Shown here one piece after another: positions 59,403 to 64,000 of a DNA stretch of 64,000 nucleotides (positions are counted from its first letter, which is position 1; each line of letters starts with the position of its first letter). Source of the DNA: Liriodendron chinense (taxonomy: Eukaryota > Streptophyta > Magnoliopsida > Magnoliales > Magnoliaceae); assembly GCA_003013855.2 (NCBI GenBank), contig ML058338.1, forward strand, positions 62,001-126,000. Direction: 5' to 3'. The translations under genes and the position numbers were made by a program. The notes under the pieces are model-generated. The model saw nothing but the letters and a program-made list of their open reading frames with translations, had not been told where the DNA came from and ran no database searches.

Positions 59403-60700
59403 CTGTTTTGGAAAATCAATGTTATTAGACTTTAATTAATGACACGATACATTTTTTGAGTTAAATAATGTTGAATATGTTTATGTGGGTTTAAGAGGAT
59501 GTGTTCTTGGGTACTTAAGATTGGATGCAACGGCTTGTAGCAAAGGTCGAGTTGTGGTCTGTAGATTTCATTGTCATGCCCATAACCATACTAGTTTCGG
59601 AGCATACCTATCATTTGGTTAGATTGCCATCTTATGTGAGGGGACTAGTTTAGTGTTATGATAGACCGCCTTTACCCATCAAGGCTAACTTAATGTCAGT
59701 TAGCATTCTTTCCTACCCCATGTGAGTAATTGTGCTGTGGATTGTTATTTGGATAAGGCTTCGGTCGCTTGCATTATTGGCGAAGATCACTTATAAGTAT
59801 CAAGGCTAAGAGGCTTATCATACTTAGACTTAAATAGACTTTTAGTTGCACTAGCTCCGTCAAATCCTCATATGACTTGAAGATGTGTGGATGGAGAAGC
59901 TCTAATTGATCATATTTTTTCTTTACTTGTGATACTGTTAGATTGCTATTGAAAGTGGAGTGTAGAAGGGTGTCTTCATCAGGATCCTCAAAGTAAAAAT
60001 AATTTAACATGCAATCCATGTGGTCTATATAGGACATGAATATGTGGTAGATCTTGAGGTTTGGATTGTTCATCAAGTGTTTAAAGGCCAGTGAACACCT
60101 TTAAGGTTTCCACGTAGTTAACCGTGGTTCTTCAACCATTAACTTTTGTTTTTAACCATTAATTTATTTCAAATCGTGTTTGATGGACATTCAATGGTTT
60201 AGATCTGATTTGATTCATACCTTGGGTGTCATGAGAATTGCCCATAGATAATAACTACGAATAAAGGAGGGATTTAGTTAGTTGGGATGCATGATTTAGA
60301 AAGGTAAATAGACATCCTCCACGGAAGGGTACGGTGGTGAAATACCATATGATGTGCTTCTCCTAAAATCCCAACTCATCCTTATATAAGTTCCTATTTG
60401 AAAGGGGACGTTTACACCTTCCATACTCCCTAGAAAAAGAAAAAAAAAAAAAAGAGTGAGGAAGAGAGAGTTGGTGGGTCACACCCACGCGCCCTCAGGT
60501 CTACATCATCCATATTACATGTTTGAGGTCCACCATATAAATGGCTTTGATCTGATCTGGCTCGTACTAAGATATAGATGAAAGCTTTCATCTTTCTTTA
60601 TCTAAGATGGATCTAGGAGAGACTTTTTGTGTTAGAAGATTGACAGTTGCAACAATCAACAAATTTACCTTAGGTATGATTAGCAAGTAATTTTTTTCTA
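59403..60700. other. Stretch without recognised gene
   Basis: No family match in any frame. The minus-strand 100-residue open frame at 59774-60076 (YIDHMDCMLNYFYFEDPDED, then QVKKKYDQLELLHPHIF) is not recognised and stands alone. A poly(A) tract lies at about 60436-60453. Confidence 0.4.
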
Positions 60701-60708
60701 CTTTTGAG

Positions 60709-61319
60709 TAGGGCTCTCAATGGGTCAGATCTAGATCGGATCCAGTTGGATCCGGCTCCAAGTCCATTTATCTGTAGACAGATTCAGATCGGATTCGGAT
60801 CCAACTCGAATCCAAAAGGTGATATACATATCTGATCCATTTATAAATTGGTAGATCCATTTCTGATCTAAAATCCATATAACCATTGGATTCGGGTCAA
60901 ATCTAGGTCCGAATCCACCTCATTACAAATCTAAAAAAATATATAATATAAATATATAATATAATATGTTTAATTTAGTAGAAAAATGATGCAAATCCTA
61001 CTATTTATTGTGGTATGGTCCACCTAAGAGTGGCATGTCTCTATTTTAAGACATGGCCTAAAATAATTTGGAAAATGGATGGCCAGCATGAATATAACAT
61101 ATGCAGTAAGGTGACAATGAGTTGGATCTTAATTGGATTCGGATCGAACTCGATATGTTCCGGTGAATCCAAATCCGGTCCATTTAAGTAATTGGACTTA
61201 TTTTAAGATCCAAATCCGGTCCATTTAACTAATCGGACCTATTTTAAGATCCAAATCCACATTATATGGATTCGGAACGAATCAGATCTCATATTTGACC
61301 CGCTCCATTGAGAGCCCTA
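60709..61319. mobile_element. hAT-like non-autonomous element with 8-bp TSD
   Basis: CTTTTGAG flanks it at 60701-60708 and 61320-61327. The termini TAGGGCTCTCAATGG and CCATTGAGAGCCCTA are perfect 15-bp inverted repeats. The interior is full of GATCCAAATCC/GGATTCGGAT repeats and holds a partial GTGG-type foldback fragment (about 60990-61115). The 8-bp TSD and 611 bp length fit a hAT MITE. No coding. Confidence 0.88.
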
Positions 61320-61511
61320 CTTTTGAGAAACATCCACTAATCAAGATAAAAATTCTATTAAAAATTTCAATACTTTTAAGTTCCATTGTGTTTTACAATA
61401 AAGTCTATTAATAAGTAGATTAATTTGATTTTGCCCTAATTGTGCATTTTTAGTCCAATTAAGGCTAGAGCACAAGGGATAGAAGTGGGCTAGGAGACGA
61501 GGGGAAAAGTA

Positions 61512-61620
61512 TCTTAATGAGAGGTAGGTTGGATGTGGATGTGGATCTTAATGAGAGGTAGGTCTTAATGAGAGGTAGGTTGGATGTGGATGTGGATCTT
61601 AATGAGAGGTAGGTTGGTCT
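61512..61620. repeat. Short tandem repeat (CTTAATGAGAGGTAGG)
   Basis: The unit TCTTAATGAGAGGTAGGTTG then GATGTGGATGTGGA is present about three times (one shortened). One more copy lies at about 62393-62422, beyond the foldback element. Confidence 0.85.
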
Positions 61621-61649
61621 GACCTTAACGTGGACCATTGCCATCCTTA

Positions 61650-62372
61650 ATAGCATGTTTGTTTACCCACTTACACCTGTAAATGGTCGTAAATGGGCTA
61701 TGATTAATTTTCATATATGTTTGGAGAGAGATGGAAATGCTGCAATAAACATGCCTTGAAAAGCAAGATTGCTACCCATGCATTGGGCGCGTAAAATCTG
61801 TGGGTCCTATGATGATGTATGTGTTTGATCCATGCCGTCCATTTGTTTCACCGGCTCATTTTAAGGTCTCAACCTAAAAATGACATGGATTGTAAGCTCA
61901 GTGGACCACACCATAGGAAACAAGGGGATAACGACGTCCACTGTTAAAAATGAAATTTTGTGCGGGGCCCACAGTGATGTGTATCTGTCATCCAACCTGT
62001 TCAACTGGTCATTAAGACATGAATGAATAAAAATAAATAAATATCAGCTTGATCCAAAACTTTTATGGCCTCTAAGAAGTTTTCAACGGTAGATGTTCAA
62101 TTTTCATTTTAAATTCTATATGGTCCACATCTGTTTTGAATTTATCTCATTTTAGGAGCCCAAAAATGAGCTGATAAAGCTGATGAACGGCATGGATCAG
62201 ACATATACATCATGGTGGCTCCCATAAATTTTGCCTATTTCATTCTTCATTCCCTGGTTCTATTGAAATTGTCATGTCAAAACTGCAGCTTGCTTGCAAT
62301 TACCCCCGTAAATAATCATTGCCAAATTTACAGGAATTTACAATTTACCATGGCTAAACAAACACGCCCTAA
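61650..62372. mobile_element. Foldback element with GCATGTTTGTTTA-type ends
   Basis: The left end GCATGTTTGTTTACCC and right end GGCTAAACAAACACGCC are inverted, and AAATGG..TGATTAAT pairs further in. The arms contain the shared GATGATGTATGTGTTTGATC / CATGGATCAGACATATACATC modules. No certain TSD. Confidence 0.6.
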
Positions 62373-62649
62373 GGAAACAAGAGGGCGCACTATCTTAATG
62401 AGAGGTAGGTTGGATGTGGATGTATGGAATAGTCAATGAATAGTATTTAAAAGGTGATAGAGAGGCATAGAGACTCCAAAACGTCTCATTTATGAGATCT
62501 AAGCTTTTCATCTAGTGGGCGATAGGGCGTACCCCAAAAAACAAAAATCACTTGAGCATTTTTGGCCATTGATTGGAAGACTCTTGAGGCTGTTTGGTTG
62601 ATGGGGTAAGATTGTCTTGGCTTAGAATTTCTAAGTCTCACGAAAAAAC

Positions 62650-63860
62650 ATCCTAAAGTTGTGTCAATGTAGTCTGGAAGTGGATGGCAAGGTTTTCTAC
62701 ATTTGGGCGTGCATTGAGCTCTCGAAAGCAGGGGATAGCCCCTTCGACTACTCCAAGGATGGTTCGGATGCTGCTTTTCAGGGGGAAAACACCAGACAAT
62801 GGGTGGAAAGAATCTTTCGCCACTCAGCTCCTCCAATCAGGTCGCATGTAGAACCGCCAAGCTCTTCCCACACACCCGTTTGTAGAAATGATCCAGACGA
62901 TTCCCTACATGTCCTCCCAGTTTCTGAAGGATGTAGAGACCTGCCAACAGAGAGAAGGCCTCCTAAGCATGTTCCTATGCCATCCCAATTCACTGATCAA
63001 GAGGAACCATATATCCCGATCGATGCAAACAAGCTGGCCCACTTACAGATGCAAGTGCAGCAGATCAAAGCTCTTCTCAGCTCAGATGCGGAGGCTCAGC
63101 TTTTGTCTCAGAAAGAAGGTTATGTCGGAAGCGAAAACAACCCTATTTCTCCAGAGACAGGAGCAACGCCACAACTCCCTATCAGTCACAGAACAGAGGA
63201 AATCCGTGGAGAGAACTCTTCTCAGAGGGATATGCAGATTTCAGGCCCTCCTCAGCCTCCCCTCTCGGATCAGCAGCACGCAGACACTCTCGGGCAGGAA
63301 GACTCCATCTCTTTGCCTACGACAGCTAAAGCTTGGGGCAGGAAGAAAGCTCGCTCAGTAGGAAACAGTCCCTTCAACTTCCTGGATTTCAGCCCCCTCT
63401 CCAATAGGGGTAGGCTGGACATTGATCCAAAGGAAACGGAGGACTTTCCCTCTTAAGTTCCAGATTCACATCTCAGATCCACCCCCTTAGAAACGCAGGT
63501 ACCTGAGCTCAGGGAGAATCACTCCTCCTATGACCCCCTTTTAGTAATCGACCTATCCCCCTTCTTCAACGAGGCAGATAATGGCACGAACAAGCTTCAC
63601 CTGACAGCGGTTTCTCATCCGGTTCAAGAACAGGACCATTCGCCAACATCGGTTAGGGAAGGTGTGGACCCTCGTCGATTTTTCCGCATTCCCACACGAC
63701 GTCGTTCTCCCTTTCCTTTCGGAAGAAGAAGAAGAAGAGGTGTGTGCGTGCGAAATCGCCGTTTGTGCCACTGGCTTGCCTCGTTCTCGAGGGCTTTGTT
63801 TGATAATCGTGTTAAGCTGGATGTGTTTGAGTGAGTTTATATGAGACCACAGTCGCCACT
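62650..63860 (+). pseudogene. LINE ORF1-like remnant, plus strand
   Basis: A long open frame reads CQCSLEVDGKVFYIWACIEL, RQWVERIF and a Ser/Pro/Gln-rich middle, to DPKETEDFPS and a stop at 63454-63456. The same frame continues past this stop through YDPLLVIDLSPFF and an Arg-rich stretch (FRIPTRRRSPFPFGRRRRRG) to TGA near 63834. The LLVIDLSP segment resembles LMIDLLP of the window-start remnant, and the overall character (leading small domain, then low-complexity basic region) fits a LINE ORF1. I do not recognise a catalytic domain. No good initiating ATG: the track of open sequence begins at a TTG. Confidence 0.5.
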
Positions 63861-64000
63861 AGCCAGTTACTTCGAATCTACAGTCGGCTAGACCCTGTAG
63901 AAACGTTAGAGAAGGGAATCCGAAGATTCCTTCCTCTAAAATGACTCCTTTTGATCTGCGGTCAGGGATTCAAGGTAAGGGATCACGGTTACAGGGTGGG

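Noticed and set aside
59774..60076. 100-residue minus-strand frame as a gene
   Set aside because: Isolated, no recognised domain, no splice or promoter context; left as unassigned sequence.
1..64000. CRISPR array, operons or bacterial-type regulatory sites
   Set aside because: Tandem repeats here lack spacer structure, and the window is plant nuclear DNA with spliceosomal introns.

Overview
This is plant nuclear DNA: AT-leaning, intron-rich and packed with transposable elements. I see no bacterial-type gene organisation. The only host-type genes recognised are two + strand copies of a leucine-rich-repeat receptor-like kinase (LRR-RLK) with a malectin domain, the family often annotated as LRR-RLK subfamily VIII-2 (At1g56130/At1g56140-like). 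Very many foldback elements carry the core GTGGGCCCCACCATGATG with TCCATCCATTT-type flanks. From memory such repeats are abundant in magnoliid genomes (Lauraceae, Magnoliaceae), so a magnoliid is my tentative guess. The window itself does not prove it.

Layout. 1-900: LINE ORF1 remnant on the minus strand. 2251-7423: three C-terminal kinase exons of RLK copy 1, all open with canonical splice sites; its upstream exons are not in the window. Its last intron holds a duplicated ~0.67 kb segment and an LTR-like piece. 7490-18660: no gene; foldback elements, a GTGGGCCC minisatellite, a TGTAACACCCC-type LTR remnant, a Mutator-like foldback element with target-site duplication, AT-rich tandem repeats and a minus-strand Copia remnant. 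19205-47627: RLK copy 2, a scattered and clearly broken pseudogene. It keeps five LRR exons or exon pieces (the first one present twice), the end of the malectin domain, the transmembrane exon and kinase exons, with several frameshifts, a shortened LRR exon, missing LRR/malectin exons and loss of the DFG part of the kinase. Its introns hold two 9-bp-TSD Mutator-like foldback elements, a tRNA-derived SINE with 15-bp TSD, a 5'-truncated LINE with 9-bp TSD, and an ~8.2 kb CACTA transposon that carries a second CACTA end and pieces of host genes, including a recognisable WIP-type C2H2 zinc-finger exon fragment.

48566-53763: an almost complete but coding-dead Ty1/Copia retrotransposon (two LTRs, primer-binding site, gag-pol remnants, CATGT target-site duplication). 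53965-55045: two minisatellites. 55080-59402: minus-strand LTR-type sequence. 60701-61327: hAT-like element with 8-bp TSD. 61460-62425: foldback element flanked by copies of a short tandem unit. 62650-63860: second LINE ORF1 remnant, + strand.

Overall this is a tandem RLK cluster being eroded by transposons. Copy 1 may still encode a working kinase half if its upstream exons survive outside the window; copy 2 cannot. The most unusual object is the nested CACTA transposon with captured gene fragments inside the long kinase intron of copy 2. No previously unknown gene system was identified. All exon boundaries are read by eye from splice consensus and family similarity recalled from memory.
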